Counted from the stretch's first letter, positions 6,979 through 15,198 are shown. The stretch is DNA of 64,000 nt from Opitutaceae bacterium (GCA_016794785.1 JAEUHC010000013.1:62001-126000); one strand, 5' to 3'. Numbers and translations: made by a program. Notes: generated by a model not told the origin, from the sequence alone.

Positions 6979-9459
6979 CTAACGACGACCCACGCCCGCC
7001 ATTCCCCAGCTCACCAGCGCGAGTGTGAGCAGCGAGTTGACGGGCATGAGCACCGCGGCGAGAAGCGGGTTCATGCGGCCCGCGACCGCGAGGCCCACAG
7101 CGAGCACATTGTAGGTGACGGAAAAAATCAGAATCGCGCGCCGGGTGCGGCGACGCACCCCATCGACCTCGAAGAGTGCGCGGATGCCGCCAATGCCGCG
7201 GCCCAGCCAGTAGAAGTCCGCCTTGCCCTCAAGCACCCCGCGATGCACGACCGGCGTGCCCCGGCACAAAGCGCGGTCGAAGGCGAGGCTGTCGTTGGCT
7301 CCGTCGCCGAGCATCAGCGCGTCGTCGGAGGCATGGGTCGCCAGCCAGTCGGCCTTGGCCTGCGGCGACTGGTCGCCGAGGGCTTGCTTGGCGGGCAGTC
7401 CGATCTCGCGACCGAGCGCCGCAACTTTGTCGAGGGCATCGCCGCTGAGGATAAAGACCTCGAGGCCGCGCGCGCGGAGCGCACTGATTTCGGCACGCGC
7501 ATCCGACCGGGCGGTATCCGCCAGCTCGAATCGCGCGATGATGCGGCCCGCGTGCGCGAAGATCGTGCCGCCCTCGCCCGCGGCGCCGGCGCGCCAGCCG
7601 GGACGGGCCAGCGACCACGGACCGAGTTCAACACCTTGGCCGACCGTCTCGCGCACTTCGCCGGCCACATCACCCGCGATCGTTTTGCCTGCGAGCAGGT
7701 TTTCGAGCAGGCTCTGGCTCACGGGATGCAGGCTGTCGCGCACGAGGGCGAGCAGCGCGGCACGCTCGTCGGGCGCGAGCGTGCCCATGGCCGCGGGGTT
7801 GCGCAGCACGGGCGTCTCCAGCGTGAGCGTGCCGGTCTTGTCGAAGACGATCTTTCGCACCCGGCCGAGCCGCGCCCACAGGCCGTCGTCGCGCACGAAC
7901 ACCCCGCGCCGCCGCAGCGCCACCGTCGCGATCTCATCGGCCAATGGAAACGCGAGCCCGATCGCGCAGGGACACGAGACTACGAGCACGGCCGTCACGA
8001 CTGCGCCCGCCCGCAGGGCATCGCCCGTCGCGAGCCACCAGCCCACGCCAGCCAACACCGCGACCGCGAAGATGCCGATCAGGTAGCCGCGCACGATGCG
8101 CTCCAGCAGCACGTGGCGCGGGCCCGTGCGCTCGGCCGGAGCGAGCAGGCGCGCGAGCAGCGACTCGGCCCAGGGTTGCAATGCCTCAAGCCGGCACGCC
8201 GTGCGGCCAAGATTCACCGCGCCCGCCGACACGCGCTGCCCGACCCGAAATATCCGCGGCTCCGTCTCGCCATTGATCGAGGCCAGGGAGAACGCCGCCT
8301 CCGCCTCCGTCAGCCGCGCCTCGACCGGCAGTATCTGCCCGGCGGCCAGCACCAGAGTCTGGCCGGCCCGCACCTGCTCCGGCGCCACCTCCGAACCGTC
8401 GTCCAGCCGCACGCGCGCCGGCCGCGGCTGGTGAGCCAGCAGGCGCCGGCGGTTGCGCTCGACCGCCGCGACCTGGGCCCAGCGTCCAATCAACATCAGC
8501 ACGATGAACGCGCTGACGAAGTCGAAATACACGAACCGCTCCTCGCCCGCGAGCCAGCCATAGAGCGACCCCGCATAGGCCCCCACAATCCCGATCGCGA
8601 TGGGCTGGTCGATGTGCAGCGCGCCCTCGCGCGCGGCGCGCACCGCCCGGCCGACGAAATATCCGCCGCCCACGAGCACGCCCAGCGTGCCAAAAGCGAG
8701 CGCGAGCAGGCCAAAAAGCCGCGCATACTCGAACGACGGCTCCATCCCGAAATACGTCGGGAAGGCAAAGAGCATCACGTTCAGCGCAAAGGCCGCGCAC
8801 AGGCCGAGGCGTTTCGCCAATCCGCGGCTTTCGGGCTCCGTCTCCTGCCCGCCGGCGGGCCCGGTCAGATAGCCGAGCGCCTGCAATCGCCGCGCAAACT
8901 CCGCCGCGGAGAACTCCCCGCGCACCCACCGAAGGCGCATCGTGCCATACTGCGCGTTGACGACGATGTCGCGAGCACCGGGCTGCTGTTGAAAAACCCG
9001 CTCGATCAGCCAGACGCAGCCAGCGCACGAGATGCCCTGCACACCGAGGGAAAGTTCGGGGATGGTGAGGTGGGGCCGGCTCTCCGAGCCGGCCTGGGTT
9101 GCAGGGCGATGAGCCGGCCGGAACTCAGGCTCGCTCGGAGAGCGAGCCCCACCCTCCGCCTCGCGCTGCGCGACTTCGAGCCAGCCGTAGTCCCGCGGCT
9201 GGAAAACCGCGGCATCGGCCGGCGCGGTCACATCGTCCTTGAGGCCGTAGTAGCCCTCCAGGCCATGCTCATGCACCAGCCGAAAGACATAGCTGCAGCC
9301 CGCGCAGCAAAACCCCGTCTCGCGCGTCCGCGCGTCGGGCAGCGCCGCGCCGCAGTGGCGGCACGTTGTAGGCGGGGTGCCCTCACCCCGCAGTTCGACG
9401 CCTTCGCAGCGGCGTGAGGGCACCCCGCCTACAACAAGAGATGTCGCCATCGCGCTCAT
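6979..9459 (-). CDS. ccoI: Copper-translocating P1B-type ATPase for cbb3 oxidase assembly
   Basis: CcoI (FixI) exports Cu+ across the inner membrane for insertion into the cbb3 oxidase. The order of features is an N-terminal CxxC region (CRHCGAALP, FCCAGC), an HMA domain with GISCAGC (Cys145/Cys148), six to eight membrane segments, the metal site SCPCAIG (about residue 496), the phosphorylation motif DKTGTLT (Asp540), the SLHPVS motif and GDGAND. The length of 826 residues exceeds most CcoI proteins because two palindromic elements are inserted in frame, at residues 9-32 and 103-131. Two ATGs exist, at 9459 and 9450. The start at 9459 lies one base after the stop of the upstream TauE-like gene, suggesting translational coupling. 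It is the last gene of the cbb3 operon. Confidence 0.93.
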   Translation of the reverse strand: MSAMATSLVVGGVPSRRCEGVELRGEGTPPTTCRHCGAALPDARTRETGFCCAGCSYVFRLVHEHGLEGYYGLKDDVTAPADAAVFQPRDYGWLEVAQREAEGGARSPSEPEFRPAHRPATQAGSESRPHLTIPELSLGVQGISCAGCVWLIERVFQQQPGARDIVVNAQYGTMRLRWVRGEFSAAEFARRLQALGYLTGPAGGQETEPESRGLAKRLGLCAAFALNVMLFAFPTYFGMEPSFEYARLFGLLALAFGTLGVLVGGGYFVGRAVRAAREGALHIDQPIAIGIVGAYAGSLYGWLAGEERFVYFDFVSAFIVLMLIGRWAQVAAVERNRRRLLAHQPRPARVRLDDGSEVAPEQVRAGQTLVLAAGQILPVEARLTEAEAAFSLASINGETEPRIFRVGQRVSAGAVNLGRTACRLEALQPWAESLLARLLAPAERTGPRHVLLERIVRGYLIGIFAVAVLAGVGWWLATGDALRAGAVVTAVLVVSCPCAIGLAFPLADEIATVALRRRGVFVRDDGLWARLGRVRKIVFDKTGTLTLETPVLRNPAAMGTLAPDERAALLALVRDSLHPVSQSLLENLLAGKTIAGDVAGEVRETVGQGVELGPWSLARPGWRAGAAGEGGTIFAHAGRIIARFELADTARSDARAEISALRARGLEVFILSGDALDKVAALGREIGLPAKQALGDQSPQAKADWLATHASDDALMLGDGANDSLAFDRALCRGTPVVHRGVLEGKADFYWLGRGIGGIRALFEVDGVRRRTRRAILIFSVTYNVLAVGLAVAGRMNPLLAAVLMPVNSLLTLALVSWGMAGVGRR
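9069..9153. repeat. Paired-hairpin palindromic element in frame inside ccoI (between Cys-rich and HMA regions)
   Basis: Two perfect hairpins face each other. The first is GGCCGGCTC, loop TCC, GAGCCGGCC. The second is GGCTCGCTC, loop GGA, GAGCGAGCC. The outer flanks GTGGGG and CCCCAC are complementary. Both stems are 9 bp, yet their sequences differ, while the loops are exact complements, so the second unit is an inverted copy of the same design. It encodes about 28 residues rich in Arg, Pro and Ser between the N-terminal CxxC region and the HMA domain of CcoI. Confidence 0.85.
9366..9434. repeat. Paired-hairpin palindromic element in frame at the N-terminus of ccoI
   Basis: The ends are a perfect 20-base inverted repeat (9366-9385 and 9415-9434, beginning TTGTAGGCGGGG). 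Each arm contains its own hairpin: GCGGGGTG, loop CCCT, CACCCCGC at 9372-9391, and a mirror copy with one mismatch on the other side. The element encodes residues 9-32 of CcoI, directly before the first CxxC motif (CRHCG), a region that is absent from ordinary CcoI proteins. Confidence 0.88.
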
Positions 9460-9460
9460 T

Positions 9461-10156
9461 TCAAAAACACACCCACGAATTCGGATCCGGTCCTGAGTAT
9501 CCCAGCGTGCCGCGCAGGCGCCAGCCCATGACCACGGCCGTCCCGAGCGCGAGGCCCACCCGCACCCGGCCCAGCCACAGCGGCGAAAGCTTGCCCCGCA
9601 CCCAGTGGAACTGCGTCTGCGCCAGCCACAGCAGCGGCAGCGTGCCGAGGCCAAACGCCAGCATGAACTCCACGCCTCGCAGCGCCGATCCGGCGAACGC
9701 GGCCATGGCGATCAGGAAATACAGCGGGCCGCACGGCAGCAGCGGCGTCGACAGCCCCATCACCGCCGCCGCGCCCAGCCGCGAGCCGCCGCGCGCCCGG
9801 GCTTGCACGCGAAACACGAGCCGCGTGAGGACGAGTGGCTTGGGCAGAAAGCGATCCCAGCGCAATGCGATCGCCACGAAGAGCACGACCATTGTCCACG
9901 GCAACCAACGCAGCACCGGCGCGGAAAACCACGCCAGCGGCGCCCCGCCCAAGCCGCCCGCCAACCCGCCGAGCGCGGCGTAGGCCACCAAGCGCCCACC
10001 ATGATAGACCGAACTCACCGCCTGCACGGAAGCCCCGTCACCTCTCACGGGCAGCAGCGAGCACGCCAGTGGACCGCACATGCCGGCGCAATGCAGGCTC
10101 GTGATGAGGCCGGCCACAAAGGCGGTCGCGGGGGAATTTACAGCGGCGAGTTCCAT
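9461..10156 (-). CDS. cbb3-associated TauE/SafE-family (UreH-like) membrane protein
   Basis: This inner-membrane protein of 231 residues and about six hydrophobic segments has the motifs HCAGMCGPLAC near the N-terminus and LLPCGPLYFL in the middle. Both are typical of the 'sulfite exporter TauE/SafE family' proteins found next to ccoI, which resemble the membrane core of DsbD/CcdA and UreH. In cbb3 operons these proteins are thought to help copper or cytochrome assembly; the exact role is not fixed. The ATG at 10156 is chosen because the hydrophobic core starts ten residues later. It sits five bases after the small gene upstream, and its stop is one base from the ccoI start. Confidence 0.88.
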   Translation of the reverse strand: MELAAVNSPATAFVAGLITSLHCAGMCGPLACSLLPVRGDGASVQAVSSVYHGGRLVAYAALGGLAGGLGGAPLAWFSAPVLRWLPWTMVVLFVAIALRWDRFLPKPLVLTRLVFRVQARARGGSRLGAAAVMGLSTPLLPCGPLYFLIAMAAFAGSALRGVEFMLAFGLGTLPLLWLAQTQFHWVRGKLSPLWLGRVRVGLALGTAVVMGWRLRGTLGYSGPDPNSWVCF

Positions 10157-10161
10157 GGCGG

Positions 10162-10377
10162 TCAGCGTGGACGCGCCGTGGCGAGCGGCACCTCTTGCAC
10201 GCGATGTTTCGACGCAAATGTGATCCACGCGCCCCAGACGATCACCTGAAGGACGCACGCGGCGGCGAACCACAGCCAGAGGCGCGAGGCTTTTGCAGGG
10301 GCGCGGTCTTGCTGCGCCTTGGATCGAAGGGCGCAGCGAGACTGCGCCCCTACATCGCTTGCGTTTTTCTCATTCAC
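10162..10377 (-). CDS. Small single-span membrane protein in the ccoH (fixH) position
   Basis: The start GTG at 10377 overlaps the ccoG stop (GTGAATGA), and the frame of 71 residues ends six bases before the TauE-like gene, so it is most likely translated as part of the operon. Residues 1-35 are polar and largely encoded by a palindromic repeat. One hydrophobic span (LWLWFAAACVLQVIVWGAWI) and a short basic tail follow. The place between ccoG and ccoI is where ccoH normally stands, but the protein is much shorter than CcoH and has no recognisable FixH domain. It may be a reduced substitute. The existence of a gene is well supported by spacing; its function is unknown. Confidence 0.65.
   Translation of the reverse strand: MNEKNASDVGAQSRCALRSKAQQDRAPAKASRLWLWFAAACVLQVIVWGAWITFASKHRVQEVPLATARPR
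10294..10354. repeat. Paired-hairpin palindromic element inside the small cbb3-operon gene
   Basis: Outer arms TGCAGGGGCGC (10294) and GCGCCCCTACA (10344) are complementary with one mismatch. One inner hairpin is perfect: GGGCGCAG, loop CGAGA, CTGCGCCC (10329-10349). The other has one mismatch around loop TCTTG. Read through on the minus strand it encodes most of the polar N-terminal segment of the 71-residue protein. The stem sequence is nearly the same as in the element at 22341. Confidence 0.85.
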
Positions 10378-11797
10378 GTTTTTCCGCCTCCTCCTCGCGC
10401 AGCAGCCGGGCCTCGGGCCCGAGAAAATCCATCGTGCGCTCGATGGAGAATGCGCCCGCCTCGTCGCGCACGCGCACCGCAAATTCAAACGGCCCCGTGT
10501 AGCTCGCGCGCGCCTGCTGCAGCACGAGCGGCTGCACGATTTCACCGAGCGCGGGAATCTCGAACGGCGCGTTGAAGCCGCTTTGCACCAGCCCCGCGGG
10601 CGCGCCCCGCACCTCGACGACGAACCGCGCGGGCGCGCTGCGCTTGTTCACGATGCGCACCAAAAACTGATTGCGCACAAAGTCTGCGCTGACGACGTAG
10701 GGCGTGCCCGTGATGCGGGTCACGCCGAGATTCGCCGGCCGCACCGTCGTGAGCGCCCATGTCGCGACCGCGGCGCCGACCATGAGCAGCACGCCGTAGA
10801 GGGCGGTGCGCGGGCGCCACCACCGCGTGCGCTGACCCGCAAAGGCCTTTTGCGAATCGTAGCGGATGAGGCCACGGGGCCGGTGCAGGCGCGTCATCAC
10901 ATCGTCGCACGCGTCGATGCACGCGGTGCAGCCGATGCACTCCATCTGGAGGCCTTGTCGGATATCGATGCCCGTGGGGCAGACCTGCACGCAGCGGTTG
11001 CAATCGACGCAGTCGCCCCTGCTGGTAGCGGCGAGCGCCTCTGCACGTTTCCCGCGCGGCTCCCCGCGCTTGGTATCGTAGCCGATCACGAGCGAGTGAT
11101 CGTCGATGAGCGCGGACTGGATGCGGCCATAGGGGCAGATGACAATGCAGAGCTGCTCGCGGAACCACGCGAAGTTGAAGTAGAGCGCGCCCGTGCCGGC
11201 GATCATGAAAACAAACGCCCCCCAGTGCGCGCCGGGCCGCTCGTGCATCATCGCCCACACCTCTGGGAGCGACACGAAGTAGGCGAGGAACAGGTGCGTG
11301 ATGGTCGCCGCCGCCAGCACGTAGAGCGTGTGCTTGAGGATGCGTTTGGAAATTTTCCCACCGGTGTTCGGCGCGGCATCGAGCGCGCGGCGCTGCACCG
11401 CGTCGCCCTCGATCAGGCGCTCGATGCGGCGGAAGACGTGATCGAGAAACACCGTGTGCGGGCAGGCCCACCCGCACCAGATGCGGCCGAGCAGCGCCGT
11501 GACGAAGAAAAGCGAGAACCCCAGCCCCGTGATCACGAAGAACAGCAGCCACAGGTCCTGCGCCGCGAGCGTGAGCCCGAAGAGGTGGAACCGCCGCTGC
11601 GCCACATCGAGGAACACCGCCGGATGGCCCCCGACGTTGATCCACGGCAGCGAGAGATAGAACGCGATCAACCCGTAGGCCGACCAGCGGCGCGCGCGGG
11701 TGAACGGGCCGCGGGCGTCCGCCGGATGGAGGAACGGCCGCGAGCCGTCGGCGCGGATGGTCGTGACCGAATCACGGTTGGGGAGCGATGGCACCAC
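10370..11797 (-). CDS. ccoG: cbb3 oxidase accessory protein, membrane-bound 4Fe-4S ferredoxin
   Basis: CcoG (FixG/RdxA) is a membrane iron-sulfur protein that reduces copper during assembly of cbb3 oxidase. The product of 475 residues has an N-terminal membrane part with GRIWCGWACPHTVFLD, a central bacterial ferredoxin region with two clusters (CVDCNRCVQVCPTGID and CIGCTACIDACD), a further membrane segment and a C-terminal immunoglobulin-like periplasmic domain. It starts nine bases after the ccoP stop, and its own stop overlaps the start of the next small gene, as expected inside an operon. Confidence 0.95.
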   Translation of the reverse strand: MVPSLPNRDSVTTIRADGSRPFLHPADARGPFTRARRWSAYGLIAFYLSLPWINVGGHPAVFLDVAQRRFHLFGLTLAAQDLWLLFFVITGLGFSLFFVTALLGRIWCGWACPHTVFLDHVFRRIERLIEGDAVQRRALDAAPNTGGKISKRILKHTLYVLAAATITHLFLAYFVSLPEVWAMMHERPGAHWGAFVFMIAGTGALYFNFAWFREQLCIVICPYGRIQSALIDDHSLVIGYDTKRGEPRGKRAEALAATSRGDCVDCNRCVQVCPTGIDIRQGLQMECIGCTACIDACDDVMTRLHRPRGLIRYDSQKAFAGQRTRWWRPRTALYGVLLMVGAAVATWALTTVRPANLGVTRITGTPYVVSADFVRNQFLVRIVNKRSAPARFVVEVRGAPAGLVQSGFNAPFEIPALGEIVQPLVLQQARASYTGPFEFAVRVRDEAGAFSIERTMDFLGPEARLLREEEAEKRE

Positions 11798-11806
11798 GGC
11801 GCGGCC

Positions 11807-12400
11807 TCACTTGGGAGCGGGAACGATGGGCACCCATGCGTCCTGTTTCTGGATCGGTTCGCCCTCGCGGTGGAAGCTGAGCAGGAAGGCCGTGACCTCG
11901 GCCGCCTTCTTGGGCCCGATCACCGGTCCCCAGGCGGGCATGCCTTTCGCGAGCACACCCTTGTCGATGACCGCCAGAATCTCCACGGGCCGGCCGCCGT
12001 GGATCCAGAGTTGATCGACGAGGTTGGGACCGATGCCACCGGCGAGTTTCTCCTGGTGGCAGCTGGCGCAGGTCGTGGCATAGATGGTCCGGCCCGCCTC
12101 CACAAAGACGGCATTCTGGCTCATTTTCCACAGGCTCGCGTCGTCCACCGCCGGCGCGGCGGCGAGGCGCGCCGCCTCGATGCGCGCGATGGCGGCGGTG
12201 ACTTCCTGAGGACCGTCGGGTCCGGCGCGGAACCACTCGTAGTAGGCCCAGTAGCCGACCCAGAAGACGATCGTGACGTAGAGCGTGAACAGCCACCAGT
12301 TGGGCAGCCGCTTGTCGTATTCCTGGATGCCGTCGTAGACGTGCGGCCGGATGGCATTCTCGTCGTGCTGGTCGGGCGGATTAGGCGGAGTCGGCGTCAT
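11807..12400 (-). CDS. ccoP: cbb3 oxidase subunit III, mono-haem form
   Basis: CcoP is the membrane-anchored cytochrome c subunit that carries electrons to the oxidase core. The N-terminal FixP-type segment is clear (HVYDGIQEYDKRLPNWW, then one membrane span). The cytochrome domain has a single haem motif, CASCH at residues 111-115, followed by GIGPNL and the distal Met in GMPAWG. Common CcoP proteins have two CxxCH motifs and about 300 residues; this one has 197 residues and one haem site. The start at 12400 is the ATG directly before the conserved leader. It overlaps the end of ccoQ by 20 bases and precedes ccoG by nine. Confidence 0.93.
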   Translation of the reverse strand: MTPTPPNPPDQHDENAIRPHVYDGIQEYDKRLPNWWLFTLYVTIVFWVGYWAYYEWFRAGPDGPQEVTAAIARIEAARLAAAPAVDDASLWKMSQNAVFVEAGRTIYATTCASCHQEKLAGGIGPNLVDQLWIHGGRPVEILAVIDKGVLAKGMPAWGPVIGPKKAAEVTAFLLSFHREGEPIQKQDAWVPIVPAPK

Positions 12401-12572
12401 GGCGGGCGGCGGGAGTGGGCGTGGCGAACGGCAGGTTTTCAAAGCGCTCGAGCTGCGAACGCCTCATGCGCAGCGCGCGCCAGGCAAACGCCACGTAGAT
12501 CGAGGCGGCGGTGATGAAGGCCGAGAGGGTGAAAATCGCGGCGTGTTCTTCGAGGAGGAGGCGGCGGAACAT
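12381..12572 (-). CDS. Small membrane subunit of cbb3 oxidase, CcoQ-like
   Basis: This protein of 63 residues has one membrane span (IFTLSAFITAASIYVAFAW) followed by a basic stretch and a Pro/Ala tail. Its position between ccoNO and ccoP, its length and its single-span topology match CcoQ, which stabilises the CcoP interaction with the core in characterised oxidases. Sequence similarity is too weak to prove identity. It begins 38 bases after ccoNO and its last 20 bases overlap the ccoP start, so the two are probably translationally coupled. Confidence 0.75.
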   Translation of the reverse strand: MFRRLLLEEHAAIFTLSAFITAASIYVAFAWRALRMRRSQLERFENLPFATPTPAARHDADSA

Positions 12573-12610
12573 GGGGAGGATTTTTGAATTTCGATTTTCG
12601 ATTGGTCGGA

Positions 12611-14935
12611 CTATTGCGCAACGGCGCCGCCCTTCGCGGCCGCGACCGGCTCGTATTTCCCGAGCACCTGAAGATACGCGATCATGGCGATCACTTCCTT
12701 TTCCGGGGCGACGTAGGCGCCGGCCGCGCGCAGGTCCTGCGTGATCGCGCGGGCCTGATCGTTGGCGTGAGTGACAATCGCGAGATCCGACCAGTCGGGA
12801 TACGGCACGCCGAGCGTCCGTTGCGCGGCGATCTTCGCGGGCAAAGCGGCGAGATCGGTGTTGCGCTGCAGGAGCCACGGATAGGCGGGCATGTTGGAGT
12901 CCGACGAGATCGCGCGCGGATCCTCAAAGTGGCGGAGATGCCACACGTGCGGATATTTTCCGCCGATGCGGGCCAGATCGGGCCCCGTGCGCTTCGAGCC
13001 CCACTGGAACGGATAATCGTAGATCGATTCGCCGAGGCGGGAGTAGTCGCCGTAGCGCAGCACGTCGGGCACGAGCGTGCGGATCATCTGCGAGTGGCAG
13101 TTGTAGCAGCCCTCGCTCACGTAGAGGTCGCGGCCGGCGAGCTCGAGCGGCGTGTAGGGAATCTGGCGGCGGTCCTCCACATTGGCGGCCTTCTGCACGA
13201 GGACCGTCGGGATAATCTGGATCAGGCCGCCCGCGGCGACGGCGATGAACGTGAGAATCGTGAAGGGCAGCGAATTCACCAGCAGGCGGTCATACCACGC
13301 GCCCCAGTGGTGGCGCCGCGCCTCGAAGTGCGCGTAGCCGAACGCCACGCAGACGAGCGTGCCCACAAGGCCGGCGAGGCTAATGAAGTCGCCGCCAAAC
13401 ATCCACGCGCACGCGAAGCCGGTGCCCAGGACGGAGAACAGGACCGGAGGATTGAAGAACGCACCGAGCAGCGTGAGCTTGCCCTCGGCGCCGGGCGTGG
13501 CCGGTTCGTCGTCGAACACCTCCATGGTGCCATTCACCGTCTGCGCGGCCCGCACGGTCTGCCAGACGTTCCACGCCATGAGCAGCCAACCCACGAAGTA
13601 GAGCCCGCCGCCGACCACGCGCATCAGCATCATGAGCCGGATGGTGTTCAGGGTGTCGATGAAGTTGGGGTAGGCGAGGATCGTGCCGTTCTCCGCCGTG
13701 CCGTTGAGCATCACGCCCTGCGTGATGCCGCTGGTCCACATCGCGGCCACGTAAAGGAGGATGCCGACGGTCCCGAGCCAGAAGTGCAGGTTGGCGAGCG
13801 CGACCGAGTGCAGCGGCTTGTTCCAGAGGCGCGGCAGCAGCCAATAGATCATGCCGGCCGCCATGAAGCCGTTCCAACCGAGTGCGCCGGCATGCACGTG
13901 GCCGATGATCCAATCGGTGTAGTGCGCGAGCGCGCTCACCGATTTGATCGAGAGCAGCGGGCCCTCGAAGGTCGCCATCCCGTAGAAGGTGATCGCCGCG
14001 GCGTAAAACTTGAGCACCGGATCGGTGCGCAGCTTGTGCCACGCGCCGCGCAGCGTGAGCAGGCCGTTCAGCATGCCGCCCCACGACGGCGCCCAGAGCA
14101 TCAGCGAGAAGGTCACGCCGAGCGTCTGCAGCCAGCTGGGAAGCGCGGTGTTGAGCAGATGGTGCGGCCCGGCCCAGATATAGACGAACACGAGCGACCA
14201 GAAGTGGATCACCGACAGCCGATACGAATAGACCGGCCGCTCCGCCGCCTTCGGCAGAAAGTAATACATGATGCCGAGGATCGGCGTCGTGAGGAAGAAC
14301 GCCACGGCGTTGTGCCCATACCACCACTGCACCAGCGCGTCCTGCACGCCGCCGAAGATCGGGTAGCTGTGCGTGAGCGAGGTCGGCAGCGAGAGGTGGT
14401 TGACGATGTAGAGCATCGCCACCGTCACAATCGTCGCGATGTAGAACCAGATCGCGACGTAGAGGCTCGGCTCGCGGCGCCGGGCGAGCGTCCAGAAAAA
14501 GTTCACCGCGAAGACGACCCAGATGAGCGCGACCGCGATGTTGATGGGCCAGATGAGCTCCGCGTATTCCTTGCCGCGCGAGAACCCGAGCGGGAGCGTG
14601 ATCGCCGCCGCCACTATGATCGCCTGCCAGCCCCAGAAGTGGAGCGCGGAAAGGAAATCGCTCGCGAGCCGCGCCTTCACGAGGCGCTGCGTCGAGTAAT
14701 AGACACCGGCGAACATCATGTTGCCCACGAGAGCGAAGATGACGGCGTTGGTGTGCAGCGGCCGCAGCCGGCCGAACGTGAGCCACGGCAGGTCGAAGTT
14801 GAGCCGCCAGAAGTTCAGCTGCGCGGCGATGAGCACGCCCACCAGCATGCCCACCGCGCCCCAGATCAGGGAGGCGAGCAGGAACTGGCGGACGACCTTG
14901 TCGTTGAACTCGAGGGTGATTTTGCGATCGGACAT
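12611..14935 (-). CDS. ccoNO: cbb3-type cytochrome c oxidase, fused subunits I and II (CcoN-CcoO)
   Basis: One frame of 774 residues joins the catalytic haem-copper subunit CcoN to the mono-haem cytochrome CcoO. The CcoN half has twelve or more membrane spans and the haem and copper ligands in LRPLHTNAV (about His61), WWYGHNAV, WAGPHHLLNT and IIGHVHAGALGWNG. A linker with one or two further spans leads to the CcoO half, with CYNCHSQ (Cys610) and GPDLARIGGKYP, then MPAYPWL, which carries the axial Met. Such CcoNO fusions are known from several Bacteroidota and Verrucomicrobiota. The ATG at 14935 starts MSDRKITLEF, right before the first conserved residues. The oxidase supports microaerobic respiration at low oxygen. 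Confidence 0.96.
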   Translation of the reverse strand: MSDRKITLEFNDKVVRQFLLASLIWGAVGMLVGVLIAAQLNFWRLNFDLPWLTFGRLRPLHTNAVIFALVGNMMFAGVYYSTQRLVKARLASDFLSALHFWGWQAIIVAAAITLPLGFSRGKEYAELIWPINIAVALIWVVFAVNFFWTLARRREPSLYVAIWFYIATIVTVAMLYIVNHLSLPTSLTHSYPIFGGVQDALVQWWYGHNAVAFFLTTPILGIMYYFLPKAAERPVYSYRLSVIHFWSLVFVYIWAGPHHLLNTALPSWLQTLGVTFSLMLWAPSWGGMLNGLLTLRGAWHKLRTDPVLKFYAAAITFYGMATFEGPLLSIKSVSALAHYTDWIIGHVHAGALGWNGFMAAGMIYWLLPRLWNKPLHSVALANLHFWLGTVGILLYVAAMWTSGITQGVMLNGTAENGTILAYPNFIDTLNTIRLMMLMRVVGGGLYFVGWLLMAWNVWQTVRAAQTVNGTMEVFDDEPATPGAEGKLTLLGAFFNPPVLFSVLGTGFACAWMFGGDFISLAGLVGTLVCVAFGYAHFEARRHHWGAWYDRLLVNSLPFTILTFIAVAAGGLIQIIPTVLVQKAANVEDRRQIPYTPLELAGRDLYVSEGCYNCHSQMIRTLVPDVLRYGDYSRLGESIYDYPFQWGSKRTGPDLARIGGKYPHVWHLRHFEDPRAISSDSNMPAYPWLLQRNTDLAALPAKIAAQRTLGVPYPDWSDLAIVTHANDQARAITQDLRAAGAYVAPEKEVIAMIAYLQVLGKYEPVAAAKGGAVAQ

Positions 14936-14949
14936 GGGCGGGAAAGGGT

Positions 14950-15198
14950 TCAGGCGGCCGGCGCGCGGGGCTTCAGGCAACCGGCGCACGGCGCGCGAAG
15001 GCCATCGTGGCAGCCGCAGCGATGGGATTCAGCTTCGCCAGCGTGGCGGGCGAGGCGCGGCGTCTCCTCGGCAAACGGCAACACCGAGTCACGCGCGGCA
15101 TCACTGGCGCGGCCGCGCGCGTGCTGGCGGAGAAAGAAGACGACGAACAACGCGACCAGCCCGAGGCTGATCGCGAGGGTGAGCGGGACGACGGCCAT
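14950..15198 (-). CDS. CcoS-like small membrane protein with a Cys/His-rich tail
   Basis: The protein of 82 residues has one N-terminal membrane span (VVPLTLAISLGLVALFVVFF), a charged linker containing LPFAEE, and a C-terminal cluster SHRCGCHDGLRAPCAGC, whose two cysteine pairs and two histidines could bind a metal. Size, topology and position in front of ccoNO (14 bases away) fit the CcoS assembly factor family, which is required for cofactor insertion into cbb3 oxidase, although CcoS usually follows ccoI and lacks such a tail. Identity is therefore tentative. The start at 15198 is just seven bases after the DUF2934 gene. Confidence 0.65.
   Translation of the reverse strand: MAVVPLTLAISLGLVALFVVFFLRQHARGRASDAARDSVLPFAEETPRLARHAGEAESHRCGCHDGLRAPCAGCLKPRAPAA

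Noticed and set aside
6910..9417. Plus-strand open frame of 835 codons opposite ccoI
   Set aside because: Shadow of ccoI; composition not protein-like.
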